Assembly: GCA_016712285.1 (NCBI GenBank)
Contig: JADJRK010000001.1
Coordinates: 1,984,001 to 2,048,000 of the forward strand
Reading direction: 5' to 3'
DNA from: Planctomycetota bacterium
GTDB taxonomy: Bacteria; Planctomycetota; UBA8742; UBA2392
DNA length: 64,000 bases
Part shown: piece by piece, positions 1 through 9,134 of the stretch
Layout of the letters: each line of letters starts with the position of its first letter
How positions within the stretch are numbered: the stretch's first letter is position 1
Notes under the pieces: generated by a model
Databases searched by the model: none
What the model saw: the letters and a program-made list of their open reading frames with translations, nothing else
Told to the model about the DNA's origin: nothing
Made by a program: the position numbers and the translations under genes

Positions 1-1
1 G

Positions 2-493
2 GTCAGCGGCATCCTGTTCAACCATGAAAGCCCACGGCGCGGCGCCACGTTTGTGACGCGCAAGATCACGCGCGCGGTGGCAGCAATCAAAGCCGGCGCG
101 CAGGACAAGCTGTTCCTGGGCAACCTGGACGCCCGCCGCGACTGGGGCTTTGCGCCCGAGTACGTCGAAGGCATGTGGCGCATGCTGCAGGCCACGACGC
201 CGCGCGATTACGTGCTGGCCACGGGCGAGGTGCACAGCGTGCGCGAGTTTGTCGAGCGTGCGTTTGCGCGCGCGGGCCTTGACTGGCAGCAGCACGTCGA
301 AATCGACCCGCGTTACCTGCGCCCCACGGAAGTAGACGTACTGCAGGGCGACGCCTCACGCGCCGCCAAAGACCTGGGCTGGAAGGCACAGACCCGCTTC
401 CATGAACTGGCGGACCTGATGGTGGACGCCGACCTGCAAGCGCAGCAGCAAGGCCGCGGCGAGTTCGAGGTCGTAACCCGCCACTTCACCTGA
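2..493 (+). CDS. gmd: GDP-mannose 4,6-dehydratase, C-terminal part (5' end outside window)
   Basis: The reading frame is open from the first bases, so this is the last ~163 residues of a longer protein. It starts with GILFNHESPRRG and FVTRKI, followed by LGNLDARRDWGFA and the YVLATGE stretch. These are hallmark segments of the C-terminal substrate-binding lobe of GDP-mannose 4,6-dehydratase, an extended SDR enzyme. The enzyme makes GDP-4-keto-6-deoxymannose from GDP-mannose in the cytosol, for fucose, rhamnose or perosamine in surface polysaccharide. RYLRPTEVDVLQGD and the DLGWKA segment also fit. The NAD-binding Rossmann half lies upstream and cannot be checked. The stop is TGA at 491-493. 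Recognition is strong. Confidence 0.93.
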   Translation, partial: VSGILFNHESPRRGATFVTRKITRAVAAIKAGAQDKLFLGNLDARRDWGFAPEYVEGMWRMLQATTPRDYVLATGEVHSVREFVERAFARAGLDWQQHVEIDPRYLRPTEVDVLQGDASRAAKDLGWKAQTRFHELADLMVDADLQAQQQGRGEFEVVTRHFT

Positions 494-1065
494 CGCCCCG
501 GTTGCTTGAGATTTCCACTCGCAGTTGTCGAACTCCAGCGCTGGACAGACCGCAACACGCGCCTGCGCGCCGTAGCGCTTCGGCGCGAAGGCGTGAAGAA
601 CTGCAAACTGCCCAGGCAACCACCGGTGCACATCTGTAAACATGAGGTTCGCGCCGGTACGGCTTTGTTGATGTTTACCTATGTGTATGCATGGTTGCTT
701 TTCGCCATTTGTGCTCCATCGAAGCCAGGTAGTTCCATAGCCGTGCAATCCGCGTGACTGGCGTTCAGACCAAACGCCAAGGCGCCATGAACGCCACGGC
801 CCCTCTCACAATTCGCTAGTTGCCAAGCCGGCCGTGGCGCTCGTTGCGTCTTGGCGTTTGGCAGTAGTCAGTAAGAGTTTCGCCAGCGTTTCACGCGTGG
901 ACGCGGCGACCCTGAGTCCGGCTTTGTGCTCTGGCATTTCTCCGTGGCTCTGTGACTTCCGACTTCGCCAAGGCTACGTCGGACAAGCCGTGTTCAACAG
1001 CAGTTGCAGGTCCTGCAGTGAATCACGCAGTAGTCTTTTCCGTCGTCCCCGACTAAACTGCCCCC
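494..1065. other. gene-poor intergenic stretch
   Basis: About 570 bases between gmd and the HYExAFE gene. I see no credible coding region: the short open frames here have arginine/cysteine-rich composition, no ribosome binding site and no family signature. It holds a short inverted pair at 630-643/671-684 (GTAAACAT against ATGTTTAC) and the long imperfect inverted repeat listed separately at 770-861. No RNA gene was recognised. Confidence 0.6.
770..861. repeat. 31-bp imperfect inverted repeat (large hairpin)
   Basis: Arms at 770-800 and 831-861 pair with 27 of 31 positions matching around a 30-base loop. Both outer ends contain CCAAACGCCAAG or its complement, and the inner ends CGCCACGGC or its complement. 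It lies in the leader side of the HYExAFE gene about 200 bases upstream of its start, so it may be a REP/MITE-like element or a transcript structure. No transposase is nearby. Confidence 0.6.
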
Positions 1066-1587
1066 ATGTTCGGCGCCAAGAACCACTATGAACAGGCATT
1101 CAGCGGGTTGCTCGTTGAAGCCGGCGTTCGCGCCCTGGCCGTGGAGCAGGCCCGGCGGCCTGTGCTGAACGGCGTGACGCTCAAGAACTTCGACGTCATG
1201 GTGCAGGGCACCGACGCGATCCTTGCCCTCGACCTCAAGGGCCGCCGCGACCGCCCATGGGTCAGCCGCACTGACCTGTTTTCCATGATGGGCTGGCGCA
1301 CGCTGCTGCAGGGCAAAGCCGAGCCCGCCTTTCTGTTCGCCTTCTTCTCGCGGCTGTTTGATCTGCCCGGCCGCCAGGCTGACCTGCCAGCCACGCGCCA
1401 TGAAACGCCCGCGGGCGTGTACCGCTTCTGCCTGCTGGACCTCGAAAGTGCGCAGCGGCTGGCAAAGCCCCGCAGCGCGCGCTGGGGCACGCTAGACTTC
1501 GCATGGCAACCGTTCGCGCGGGCAGTACGGCCGCTCGATGAGGTCGTGACTCTGGCAAAGATGGCGGTTTCAGGAAGCAGGTGGTAG
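1066..1587 (+). CDS. HYExAFE family protein
   Basis: A 173-residue protein whose N-terminus carries NHYEQAFSGLL (residues 6-16), matching the HYExAF(E) signature that names this family, known to me from planctomycetes. Residues 42-60 hold NFDVMV and then LALDLKGR. A hydrophobic strand ending in D-x-K-G-R resembles the active-site strand of PD-(D/E)xK nucleases, so a nucleic-acid or nuclease-like role is possible but not shown. The middle contains W/R-rich PWVSRTDLFSM, perhaps the start of the next conserved block. The gene stands alone. Its stop codon lies inside the left arm of an inverted repeat (1566-1608). No signal peptide or membrane segment. The family call is fairly firm; function is unknown. 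Confidence 0.7.
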   Translation: MFGAKNHYEQAFSGLLVEAGVRALAVEQARRPVLNGVTLKNFDVMVQGTDAILALDLKGRRDRPWVSRTDLFSMMGWRTLLQGKAEPAFLFAFFSRLFDLPGRQADLPATRHETPAGVYRFCLLDLESAQRLAKPRSARWGTLDFAWQPFARAVRPLDEVVTLAKMAVSGSRW

Positions 1588-1781
1588 GAGGCAGGAGGCA
1601 GGAACTGCTTTTCGTTGATCCAACCTCCGTCGTCCAACCTCCAACCTCTAGCTCGCCCCGCCACACTTCCGGGCGACGCTAGCGTCGCCCCTACGAATTC
1701 TGAAAATTATTGGCGCGTCTAAGTGGTTTCGCCGGCTGTAGTTCCTGCCTCCTGCCACCTGCTGCCTGCCTCCTGAAACTC
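1566..1781. repeat. nested inverted repeats: AGGAGGCAGGAGGCAGG arms around a 20-bp palindrome
   Basis: Outer arms at about 1566-1608 and 1738-1781 are near reverse complements of each other (GGTTTCAGGAAGCAGGTGG... against ...CTGCCTCCTGAAAC) over ~43 bases with a few differences. The left arm runs over the end of the HYExAFE reading frame. Between them, 1671-1690 is a perfect palindrome (GGGCGACGCT/AGCGTCGCCC). The spacer also has repeats of CCAACCTCC. Together these look like dispersed intergenic repeat elements rather than a gene. There is no transposase. Confidence 0.65.
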
Positions 1782-1845
1782 AATTCCTGTGTCCGTGGGT
1801 TCCTGGGGTTAAGGGCGCGAGCATGTGCCCCCAAGGACCCGAACC

Positions 1846-2664
1846 ATGAACGCTTCCATCGATGCCATCATTCGCCAGCTGCTGGTTGATCTTGATGCCG
1901 ACAGCCTTGACGACTCCGTCGAAGCCGCCCGCGCGACCCAGCAGCTTGCGCGCCGCGAAGCCGAGGCTGCCACCGCCGCCTACAACGCAAGCAAGGCCCC
2001 GCCGCCGTTTCGCGTGGGCGACAAAGCCGTCGTCAGCGCCATGGGCCGCGAGTGGATGTTTCGCGACCTGCGGCTTCACATCAAGCTGTTGACGCGTCAA
2101 GTCACGAACACGCTGCTGGGTGACAAGTCGCCGTTCAAGGACGACGTGCTGCTCAACATGATGGGCGACGTGAACCACATGCATCGCATCATGGAAATCC
2201 GCAACTCGATCGCCGACTTTGCCCAGCCCGAGCGCATGCGCCTGCGCAAAGCCGCGCTGGCCAACAAGCGCAAGCCGCCCGGCAACGGGCCCCAGCAGCC
2301 GCAAGGGGCCAGCATCTTTCGCGACCTGCGCCAGCAGCAGATGAGGATGGAGGACTCGCTCAAGCAATGGACCGCCGGGCGGCAGGCGGCTGCGCCTGCG
2401 CCCGTGGCACACCCTGGCGACGCAGAGGCCGCCGCGTTCGAAGCCGAGCACCAGGAGTGGATTCACAAGCTGCAAGCTTGGAAAGCAAGCGAGCAGCAGG
2501 GTCCCGCGCCGAAGTTTCCGGCGCGCGTGCTGAACGCGATGCGCATCACGGCAACGCACAGCAAGCCGGCCGCCAAGGCCGTGCGCGAGCTGGAAGAGCA
2601 GCTCAAGTCGATCGACGCCCTGCCGCAGAGCCCGGAGGTCTCTGCCCCCAGGACCGGCGGATAA
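1846..2664 (+). CDS. hypothetical coiled-coil protein
   Basis: A soluble, mostly helical protein of about 272 residues with no signal peptide or membrane segment. I chose the ATG at 1846 over an in-frame GTG at 1825 because AAGGA lies eight bases upstream. The first ~60 residues are an acidic/alanine-rich helix (MNASIDAIIRQLLVDLDADS). The middle has MGDVNHMHRIMEIRNSIADFAQ, which is regular amphipathic helix. The C-terminal half (RDLRQQQMRMEDSLKQW and KLQAWKASEQQ) is likely coiled coil. I do not recognise a family. Neighbours (HYExAFE upstream, purQ downstream) are separated by repeat-rich DNA, so there is no operon context. Confidence 0.6.
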   Translation: MNASIDAIIRQLLVDLDADSLDDSVEAARATQQLARREAEAATAAYNASKAPPPFRVGDKAVVSAMGREWMFRDLRLHIKLLTRQVTNTLLGDKSPFKDDVLLNMMGDVNHMHRIMEIRNSIADFAQPERMRLRKAALANKRKPPGNGPQQPQGASIFRDLRQQQMRMEDSLKQWTAGRQAAAPAPVAHPGDAEAAAFEAEHQEWIHKLQAWKASEQQGPAPKFPARVLNAMRITATHSKPAAKAVRELEEQLKSIDALPQSPEVSAPRTGG

Positions 2665-2745
2665 CGTAGTGGCACGGGCGCCCCGCCTGCGCTGAAGCTT
2701 CGACGGGCAGGCTCCGCCCGTGCGCCGTGCAACCCAAAGCCAACA

Positions 2746-3232
2746 CATCGGCGAGGCGCCGATGCCACAACCCACGCCTTCGCGCCATGGCGTGGGCCTG
2801 GTGGCAATTTGCGTAGGCCAGGTGCCTCGGCTGCTCGACTGCAGCGCTTCGCCGCGTTGCCAACGCGCGCTCTTCAGTTTGCAGCAAGAGCCCCTGAACG
2901 TTGCCGTAAGAGCCCCCGAAGGGGGCGCAAGACATTAGCCCGGCGCGTGAGCGCCGGGATGATAGACGAAAGAGGTTCAGAGCCCCGGAGGGGCGGCACA
3001 CCGGTGGATGGGAAAACATGCCGCCCCTCCGGGGCTCACAGTGTGGTCTGATTCCCCGGCGTTCCTCGGACCGCTTCGCGCTCCTGCGGTTCGGGCGCTT
3101 CGCGCCCCGCGCCGGGCTAACACATGCCGCACCCTCCGGGTGCTGAACGGCCAACAGGCGCGGGCCTGCCCGCCGAAGCGCCACGGCGCGAAGGCGGGAA
3201 GCGCCTGCAACGACATCGGCTGGAAGCCGATG
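2746..3232. repeat. cluster of short perfect hairpins (REP-like) in a 620-base gene-less stretch
   Basis: The stretch 2665-3286 has no convincing gene but at least six perfect hairpins. They are CATCGGCG/CGCCGATG at 2746-2764; GCCCCC/GGGGGC at 2912-2926; CCCGGCGC/GCGCCGGG at 2939-2958; a 19-bp pair GAGCCCCGGAGGGGCGGCA at 2980-2998 with its complement at 3019-3037; GGGCGC/GCGCCC near 3090-3104; and CATCGGCT/AGCCGATG at 3214-3232. TTAGCCCGGCGCG near 2937 is also complementary to CGCGCCGGGCTAA near 3108, which encloses the 19-bp pair. Two hairpins share the core CATCGGC...GCCGATGCCAC, so they belong to one repeat family. Confidence 0.7.
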
Positions 3233-3286
3233 CCACTACTTCTTCCACAGCTTGCGTTGCCTGTGCGCTCGCGGTTGAATCGGGCC

Positions 3287-4072
3287 ATGGAACCGACTGC
3301 CCTTGTGCTGCGTGCCGCCGGCACCAACTGTGAACGCGAGACGGCCTGGACCCTGCGCCAAGCCGGCGCAACCGCCGACATCCTGCACGTGAACGAGTTG
3401 CTGCGTGAGCCCACGCGCCTGCGCGACTATCACCTGCTGGCGATCCCGGGCGGGTTCAGCTACGGCGACGACCTGGGCAGCGGCGTGGTGTTTGGCAACC
3501 AGTTGCGTTCGCGCCTGAAACCGGAAATCGAAAAGTTCATTGAGGACGGCAAGCTGATGCTCGGCATCTGCAACGGCTTCCAGGTGCTGCTGAAAGCCGG
3601 CCTGCTGACGGGGCGCGACGTGTTTGATGACCCGCCGCGCGCAACCCTGAGCTGGAACATGAGTGGCCGCTACGAAGACCGCTGGGTTGACCTGCGCATC
3701 GTCAGCGAGAAAACGCCCTTCGTCAGCGGTCGCAAAGTCGTCAGCTATCCGGTCGCACACGCCGAGGGCCAGTTCATCGCGCCCGATGCTTTGCTGGACG
3801 AGTTGGAGCAAGAACAGCAGGTCGTGTTCCAGTACGTCGATGCCGACGGCCGGCCCACGCAGGAGTTTCCCGCCAACCCCAACGGTTCAAGCCGTGCCAT
3901 CGCCGGCATCTGCAGCAAGAGCGGCCAGGTGCTGGGCCTGATGCCGCACCCCGAGCGCAACATCCGGCATTTCCATCACCCGGAGTGGAAGCGCATGCCC
4001 AAACGCCAGTGGGGCGACGGCTTCGAGCTGTTCCAGAATGCGGTGCGCCGCGCGGGCCAGCTCGTCCGCTGA
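3287..4072 (+). CDS. purQ: phosphoribosylformylglycinamidine synthase subunit PurQ
   Basis: A 261-residue glutaminase subunit of FGAM synthase, the fourth step of de novo purine synthesis. It hydrolyses glutamine to feed ammonia to PurL. Visible features of the class I amidotransferase fold are NCERET near the N-terminus, AIPGGFSYGDDLGSG (oxyanion strand), LMLGICNGFQVLLK with the nucleophilic Cys, and LMPHPERNIR with the catalytic His and Glu. I chose ATG 3287 because the open frame upstream runs through hairpin repeats (RAPRRANTCRT-type translation) and does not look like protein. It is close in length to long single-domain PurQ. The stop is TGA at 4070-4072. No other pur gene is nearby. Confidence 0.95.
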   Translation: MEPTALVLRAAGTNCERETAWTLRQAGATADILHVNELLREPTRLRDYHLLAIPGGFSYGDDLGSGVVFGNQLRSRLKPEIEKFIEDGKLMLGICNGFQVLLKAGLLTGRDVFDDPPRATLSWNMSGRYEDRWVDLRIVSEKTPFVSGRKVVSYPVAHAEGQFIAPDALLDELEQEQQVVFQYVDADGRPTQEFPANPNGSSRAIAGICSKSGQVLGLMPHPERNIRHFHHPEWKRMPKRQWGDGFELFQNAVRRAGQLVR

Positions 4073-4119
4073 ATACGGCACCCTTCGCCAACGGCAACCA
4101 CTGACAAGCATTGCTTAGA

Positions 4120-4193
4120 ACCACGGGTGAACACGGGTAAACACAACTACTGTTCAATGCGCCAGGCGTGTGCACCCGTGTTCACCCGTGGTT
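4120..4193. repeat. long hairpin with tandem GGTGAACACGG units downstream of purQ
   Basis: Left arm 4120-4144 and right arm 4169-4193 pair along about 25 bases with one or two mismatches. Each arm consists of two CACGGGT-type units (ACCACGGGTGAACACGGGT and complement). It lies 48 bases after the purQ stop and has no T-run, so it is more likely a dispersed repeat or RNA-stabilising stem than a classical terminator. Confidence 0.7.
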
Positions 4194-4351
4194 TCATTGC
4201 CCTTGCCCTACGCGGCCGTCCCAATGCAGTGCTGGCCGCCAAGCGCGCGAACCCTTGCCATTTCTGCCGGTCCGTGCGCCGCTTTGGCCGTTTCATCTAA
4301 CAGTGGGCGGCTTGTCGCGCTGCGTGCTATACTTGCGCTTGAGGTCGGGCG

Positions 4352-4846
4352 ATGGTTCGGAAACACCTTCCATTGATTGCCTTCGCGGGGCTGGTGTTCG
4401 GCCCCCCGGTCACGGGTGTTGTCGTTGACCGGCTTGGCGGCCCCGGCTGGGCCGTGGGCTTGCTGACCTTCTTCGGGATGTGCTTGCTGCTCGTCGGCTG
4501 GAGCACGGTCAACGCCGTCCGACACCACCTGCGCCAGCGCGTTGAGTTGATACGCTCCCTCGAGAACCTGCGCTGGGTTGCCGCCGGCGGGCCGCCTCCG
4601 CTTGCGGGCCCGGCAAGTGCCGTGATTCTGCTCATTGTCGCGGTGCCATTCCTGCTGCTGGCCACGGCCTTGGCCGGGTCTGACGATTCCGGCGAAGTCG
4701 TGGCGGGCGCAATTCCTCTGGCGATCTCGCTTTGTGCACAACTGGCCGCCGGGTGGCGTCTCCGTGAGTGGCACTTGAGACGAACTGCATGGCGCGAGGC
4801 CCTGGCCCACGGTGAAGTCAAAGGGCGCTGGAGGGCCTTTCGCTAA
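4352..4846 (+). CDS. hypothetical membrane protein
   Basis: A 164-residue protein with about four membrane segments: two in the N-terminal 50 residues (LIAFAGLVFGPPVTGVVV and AVGLLTFFGMCLLLVGW) and two at about 90-130 (AVILLIVAVPFLLLATALA and AIPLAISLCAQLAAGW). The ends and the central loop (VRHHLRQRVELIRSLENLRW) are basic and so probably cytoplasmic. No family is recognised. An in-frame start is the ATG at 4352, with GGGCG a few bases upstream as a weak ribosome site. It precedes another small membrane protein of unknown function on the same strand by 85 bases. Confidence 0.6.
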   Translation: MVRKHLPLIAFAGLVFGPPVTGVVVDRLGGPGWAVGLLTFFGMCLLLVGWSTVNAVRHHLRQRVELIRSLENLRWVAAGGPPPLAGPASAVILLIVAVPFLLLATALAGSDDSGEVVAGAIPLAISLCAQLAAGWRLREWHLRRTAWREALAHGEVKGRWRAFR

Positions 4847-4931
4847 GCCTTTGTTTTCAGAACGCAATCAGCGAAGCCGCGTGTTATAGTTACTGCGGGG
4901 GCAACCTCCCGGGCATTTTAGGGGAACCATC

Positions 4932-5561
4932 ATGATGCACCCTTGGGATCGTGAACGTACTTGGCAGGAAGCTCCGGGCAGCCAGATCGGCTTGCCGTCT
5001 TCAGGCAGCGGCTGGGTCTGGATTGTAGCCGTCGTCATTGCCGTGATCGCGCTGGCAGTGTTTGCCAAGAGCGGCGGCAATCACCTGGTGATGGTGCCGA
5101 TCGGGATCTCGGTCTTCTTCATGTGCCTGTTCATGGTGAACCACCGTCGCGAAATGCGCCGCGTGGAAGTTGCGCGGCACCTGCAACGCATGGGCCAGGC
5201 CGAACAGGCGCCCCAGCATGCACCGCAGTCGATGGGCTTTGCACCCCCGGGCCAGCCGGCCCGCGACGACGCTTCGTTGCGCCGCATTTTCGACCGCTTC
5301 GATATCAAGGTGATCGAGCATTGCCGCCGCAACCACTGGGAACCCAAGCAGATTTCGGTACTGCTTGAGATGGCCCGCGACTTCGTGGACCAGCCGCACG
5401 CCAGCGCCTTGCTGCGCGCGGACCAGGGCAAGGAACTGGGTCGCCACCTGGATGCGTCGCTTGAGCGCGCGCTGCTTCAGTACGACATTGACCACAACCG
5501 CAAGGGCGACGAGCTTCGCAAAGACAACGGATACTACGGCGACGACGCGCCGCCGTTCTAG
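4932..5561 (+). CDS. hypothetical membrane-anchored protein
   Basis: A 209-residue protein with two adjacent membrane helices (about residues 28-45, WVWIVAVVIAVIALAVF, and 52-68, VMVPIGISVFFMCLFMV). A basic stretch and a soluble, helical C-terminal domain follow (RRIFDRFDIKVIEHCRRNHW, LLEMARDFVDQPHASALL). ATGATG at 4932 follows AGGGGA, a good ribosome binding site. The acidic tail ends DDAPPF. I do not recognise the domain. The strong terminator 19 bases after the stop closes the unit. Function unknown. Confidence 0.65.
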   Translation: MMHPWDRERTWQEAPGSQIGLPSSGSGWVWIVAVVIAVIALAVFAKSGGNHLVMVPIGISVFFMCLFMVNHRREMRRVEVARHLQRMGQAEQAPQHAPQSMGFAPPGQPARDDASLRRIFDRFDIKVIEHCRRNHWEPKQISVLLEMARDFVDQPHASALLRADQGKELGRHLDASLERALLQYDIDHNRKGDELRKDNGYYGDDAPPF

Positions 5562-5579
5562 CCCACGACATGCCATGAA

Positions 5580-5610
5580 CCGGGCCCTGCGGGGCCCGGC
5601 TCTTTTTTTT
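5580..5610 (+). terminator. intrinsic terminator
   Basis: Perfect 8-bp stem CCGGGCCC (5580-5587) / GGGCCCGG (5592-5599), tetraloop TGCG, then C-T-C and eight Ts to 5610. It ends the transcript of the membrane protein gene at 4932-5561. Confidence 0.93.
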
Positions 5611-5666
5611 GGTGCGCGGCGCCTGCCTGCAAACCAAGATCAGCCGACACGTGAAAGGAAACTGCC

Positions 5667-6365
<699 letters not shown>

Positions 6366-6476
6366 GAACTTGCTGGATGTCACAACGGGTTCCAAGGGTT
6401 AGATACGGTTGTAAACAATCCCGTTGCGTGGCTTGCGCGTTTGCCTGCCCGTTGCGTTAATTGTTTCGTTGACTCG

Positions 6477-6575
6477 ACCGCCGGCAGATCTGCGTGTGCA
6501 GATGTCCGGCGGTTTCCCATTGTGGAGACACTGCGTGTCTGCGCAGCCGGGAGCCGAGACGCTTGCGTCCGGCAC
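6477..6575. repeat. three consecutive short hairpins
   Basis: ACCGCCGG...ATCTGC (6477-6493) pairs with GCAGAT...CCGGCGGT (6498-6513) with two mismatches. AGACAC TGC GTGTCT sits at about 6524-6538, and GAGACGC TTGCGTC at about 6556-6569. Such serial hairpins are typical of intergenic repeats. Their presence argues that translation of the next gene starts after them, although the frame is open through them. Confidence 0.55.
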
Positions 6576-6588
6576 CTCGACGGGTTCT

Positions 6589-7356
6589 GTGGAAGCCCCG
6601 ACCGAGACATCCCTCAACCTGTACCGCTTCCCTGCTCTCTACGACACACTCAAAGCCCCCGACGCCGAGGACATTGCGGCTGTTCGTGGATTGATCACGC
6701 GCTTTGTCGGTGAACCGCGCTGGTCTATCCTTGACCCGGCGTGCGGCCCCGGCAACTGGCTTTCGCCGTTTGCGGGCGACGCCAGCCTGCTGGCCGGCAA
6801 CGACAATTGCCCCGAGATGGTTGAGTACACGCGCGCCAACACCGGCGCGCAAGTCACGCTCGGCGACATGTACGCGCCGCCAATTGACGCGCGCTTTGAC
6901 GTCGTGCTGGAAGCCAGCGGCGTTACGTCAATCGTGCCCGACGTGGACAGGCTCATGCTGTGGGTGCGCACACTGGGCGGCATGCTGACTCAGCGCGGCG
7001 CCGTGATCCTGCTGCTGAACTTTGAAACGCCGGTGCCGCCGCGCCTGCCCGCGACGCTGTGGCGTTCAAGGTGGCGCAACGTGCCCGGGGGCAAGGCTCG
7101 CATCCACTATGAACTGGTCGAGGACAAGCCGGGCGTACAGCACATCCGGCGCAGCGTTGACGTGCGCGGCGGTGACTGGCCGCAGCGCATTGTCGAGGAC
7201 TATGAGCTGCGCGTATGGCCCGGCGAAGTGCTGGACACGCTCAGGCAGGTTCCCGGCATGCGCCTGCTTGCCTGCGCCGACCCGGAGAAGGCCGGAAAGT
7301 TCAACGCCGCACCAAGCGGCGCGCGATTGCTGGTCTTTCAACCGGACCGTGCCTGA
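6589..7356 (+). CDS. class I SAM-dependent methyltransferase
   Basis: About 255 residues from the chosen start. The Rossmann motif I is ILDPACGPGNWLSPFA, followed by LLAGNDNCPEMVEYTRA (motif II acidic loop) and the strand FDVVLEASGVTSIVPD. These place it among class I methyltransferases; the substrate is not evident. The frame is open back to TTG 6424 and has an ATG at 6502, but 6477-6575 consists of repeat hairpins, and the conserved protein seems to begin at TSLNLYRFPALYD. I therefore prefer GTG 6589; ATG 6502 remains possible, and neither has a good ribosome site. It is convergent with the SulP transporter gene, 17 bases apart. Confidence 0.72.
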   Translation: MEAPTETSLNLYRFPALYDTLKAPDAEDIAAVRGLITRFVGEPRWSILDPACGPGNWLSPFAGDASLLAGNDNCPEMVEYTRANTGAQVTLGDMYAPPIDARFDVVLEASGVTSIVPDVDRLMLWVRTLGGMLTQRGAVILLLNFETPVPPRLPATLWRSRWRNVPGGKARIHYELVEDKPGVQHIRRSVDVRGGDWPQRIVEDYELRVWPGEVLDTLRQVPGMRLLACADPEKAGKFNAAPSGARLLVFQPDRA

Positions 7357-7373
7357 AGAAGCCGGCAATGGGG

Positions 7374-9134
7374 CTAAGTCGCTGTACGCCGCGCGGCGTC
7401 GATGGCCCCGTCGATGCCGGAGTGAAAGGTGATTCCCTCCGAGCCTTCGCCGATGCCCGCCTTTTCCAGAACCCGCCGGGGCTGGGGTTGCAACGCCACG
7501 ATCTGGACCTGCGTGCCGGTGTCTTTGAGCTTTCGCAGCAGGCTTTCGAAAGCGACAAGGCCCGTGGCATCCATTGCCGGCACGGCGTGCATGTCGATGA
7601 TCAGGCACTTGGACTTGCCCGAAGTCGCGATCGCACCGATGGCCTTGTCGGCTGCGCCGAAGAACATGGGGCCGGCGATTTCGTACATCGCCACGCCCTC
7701 GGGCATGTCTTTGCGCTCGGCGTTGGCGCCGTTGCTGATCACGCGCGAGCCAGAAATCTCGGCCATGCGGCGCATGAACAGCAATGCTGCCAGCACGATG
7801 CCCACGCCTACCGCGATCACCATGTCAAAAGCCACCGTCAAGCCGAAGCATGCCAGCATCACCATCACGTCGCTGCGCGGCGCCACCTTCAGCATGTGCA
7901 GGAAGTGCCGGGCGTCGCTCATGTTCCACGCAACGATCAACAGCAGCGCCGCCATGCTGGCCATGGGCAGAAAGCCAAGCACCGGCGCCAGTGCCATCAC
8001 CGCCGCCAGCACAAACAGCGCGTGCGTCACGGCAGCAACCGGGCTGCGGCCGCCGTTGCGCACGCTGGTGGCTGTGCGCGCGATCGCGCCCGTGGCTGCG
8101 AACCCGCCAAAGAACGGCGCGGCAAGGTTGCCTAAACCCTGGCCGACCAGTTCAGAGTCCGGGTCGTGGCGCGTGCCGGCCATGCCGTCTGACACCACGG
8201 CTGACAGCAGGCTTTCGATGGCACCGAGCGCCGCGATGGCCATGGCCGGCCCCGCCAGTTCACGGAGCAGTTCCCAGCTGATGCCGATCGGCGCGCCGTC
8301 TGCGCCGGGCAGGCTCCAGGGCAGCACCGGCATGGGCGGCACCTGCGGGATGCCGGCGTACGTGACGCCGTCTTTCACATAGGTGAAACGCGAGGCAATC
8401 GTCGCCACAGAAACACCCGTGAACTCGGCCAGCGCGTATGCCGCGACCGCGCCAAGAGAAATCGCCACCAGCGGCCCCGGCACCCGCCGCGTGATCTTGG
8501 GCCACAGGATCAGGATCAGCAGCGTGAACGCAGCAATGCCCATGTCGGCGTAGCTCAGCCCGTTGAATGCGCGGGCGATGTCGGACACGCGCTCCCAGTA
8601 ATGGTCGCCGGTCGAAACTACGGGCAGGCCGAAGAAGTCCTTGATCTGCAGGGTCGCAATCACCACGGCGATGCCGGCGGTGAAGCCCGTTGTTACGGGG
8701 TAGGGCACGAACTGGATCAAACGCCCCAGCCGCGCCAGTCCCATGATGACCAGAAACCCGCCCGCCATCAAAGACGCCAGGGCCAGCCCGCCCACGCCGT
8801 ACTTGGCGGCAACGGGCGCCAGCAGCACGACGAAGGCGGCCGTCGGGCCACTGACGTTCAGGCGAGAACCGCCGGTCATGGCGATCAAGCCGCCGGCAAT
8901 GATCGCCGTGTACAGGCCGTACTGTGGCGGAACACCCGACGCAATCGCCAGCGCCATGCTGAGCGGAAGCGCGACCACGCCGACAATGATGCCGGCGGTG
9001 ACGTCTGCCCGCAGGTTCTTGAAGGTGTAGCCGTCGCGCAGGGCACCGCGCAGCCCTACGGCGAGTGGAAACGGTTTTGGATTGGCTGACGCGTCGGGCC
9101 CGTAGCGCCCGGACTTGAGTTTATCAGGAGACAT
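7374..9134 (-). CDS. SulP family anion transporter with STAS domain
   Basis: A 586-residue inner-membrane transporter. The N-terminal ~430 residues hold the SulP core: DVTAGIIVGVVALPLSMALAIA, GLYTAIIAGGLIA, and GPTAAFVVLLAPV are the conserved TM1-TM3 segments, with VGQGLGNLAAPFFGGFAATG later. Residues about 470-586 form a STAS domain (MYEIAGPMFFGAADKA, CLIIDMHAVPAMDATG). Family members move sulfate, bicarbonate or C4-dicarboxylates with protons or sodium; substrate cannot be assigned from sequence alone. Length is normal. No ribosome site is seen upstream of the ATG. No sulfate assimilation or carbonic anhydrase gene is adjacent. Confidence 0.93.
   Translation of the reverse strand: MSPDKLKSGRYGPDASANPKPFPLAVGLRGALRDGYTFKNLRADVTAGIIVGVVALPLSMALAIASGVPPQYGLYTAIIAGGLIAMTGGSRLNVSGPTAAFVVLLAPVAAKYGVGGLALASLMAGGFLVIMGLARLGRLIQFVPYPVTTGFTAGIAVVIATLQIKDFFGLPVVSTGDHYWERVSDIARAFNGLSYADMGIAAFTLLILILWPKITRRVPGPLVAISLGAVAAYALAEFTGVSVATIASRFTYVKDGVTYAGIPQVPPMPVLPWSLPGADGAPIGISWELLRELAGPAMAIAALGAIESLLSAVVSDGMAGTRHDPDSELVGQGLGNLAAPFFGGFAATGAIARTATSVRNGGRSPVAAVTHALFVLAAVMALAPVLGFLPMASMAALLLIVAWNMSDARHFLHMLKVAPRSDVMVMLACFGLTVAFDMVIAVGVGIVLAALLFMRRMAEISGSRVISNGANAERKDMPEGVAMYEIAGPMFFGAADKAIGAIATSGKSKCLIIDMHAVPAMDATGLVAFESLLRKLKDTGTQVQIVALQPQPRRVLEKAGIGEGSEGITFHSGIDGAIDAARRTAT

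Noticed and set aside
1780..2775. A 331-codon open frame opposite the coiled-coil protein gene
   Set aside because: It extends through intergenic repeats and has shadow composition; the plus frame has a ribosome site and a regular helical protein.
4120..4193. The hairpin after purQ as an intrinsic terminator
   Set aside because: It has no T-run on either side and consists of tandem CACGGGT units, more like a dispersed repeat.
6424..6588. Longer N-terminus for the methyltransferase (TTG 6424 or ATG 6502)
   Set aside because: The region is made of consecutive hairpins and has no ribosome site; ATG 6502 cannot be fully excluded.
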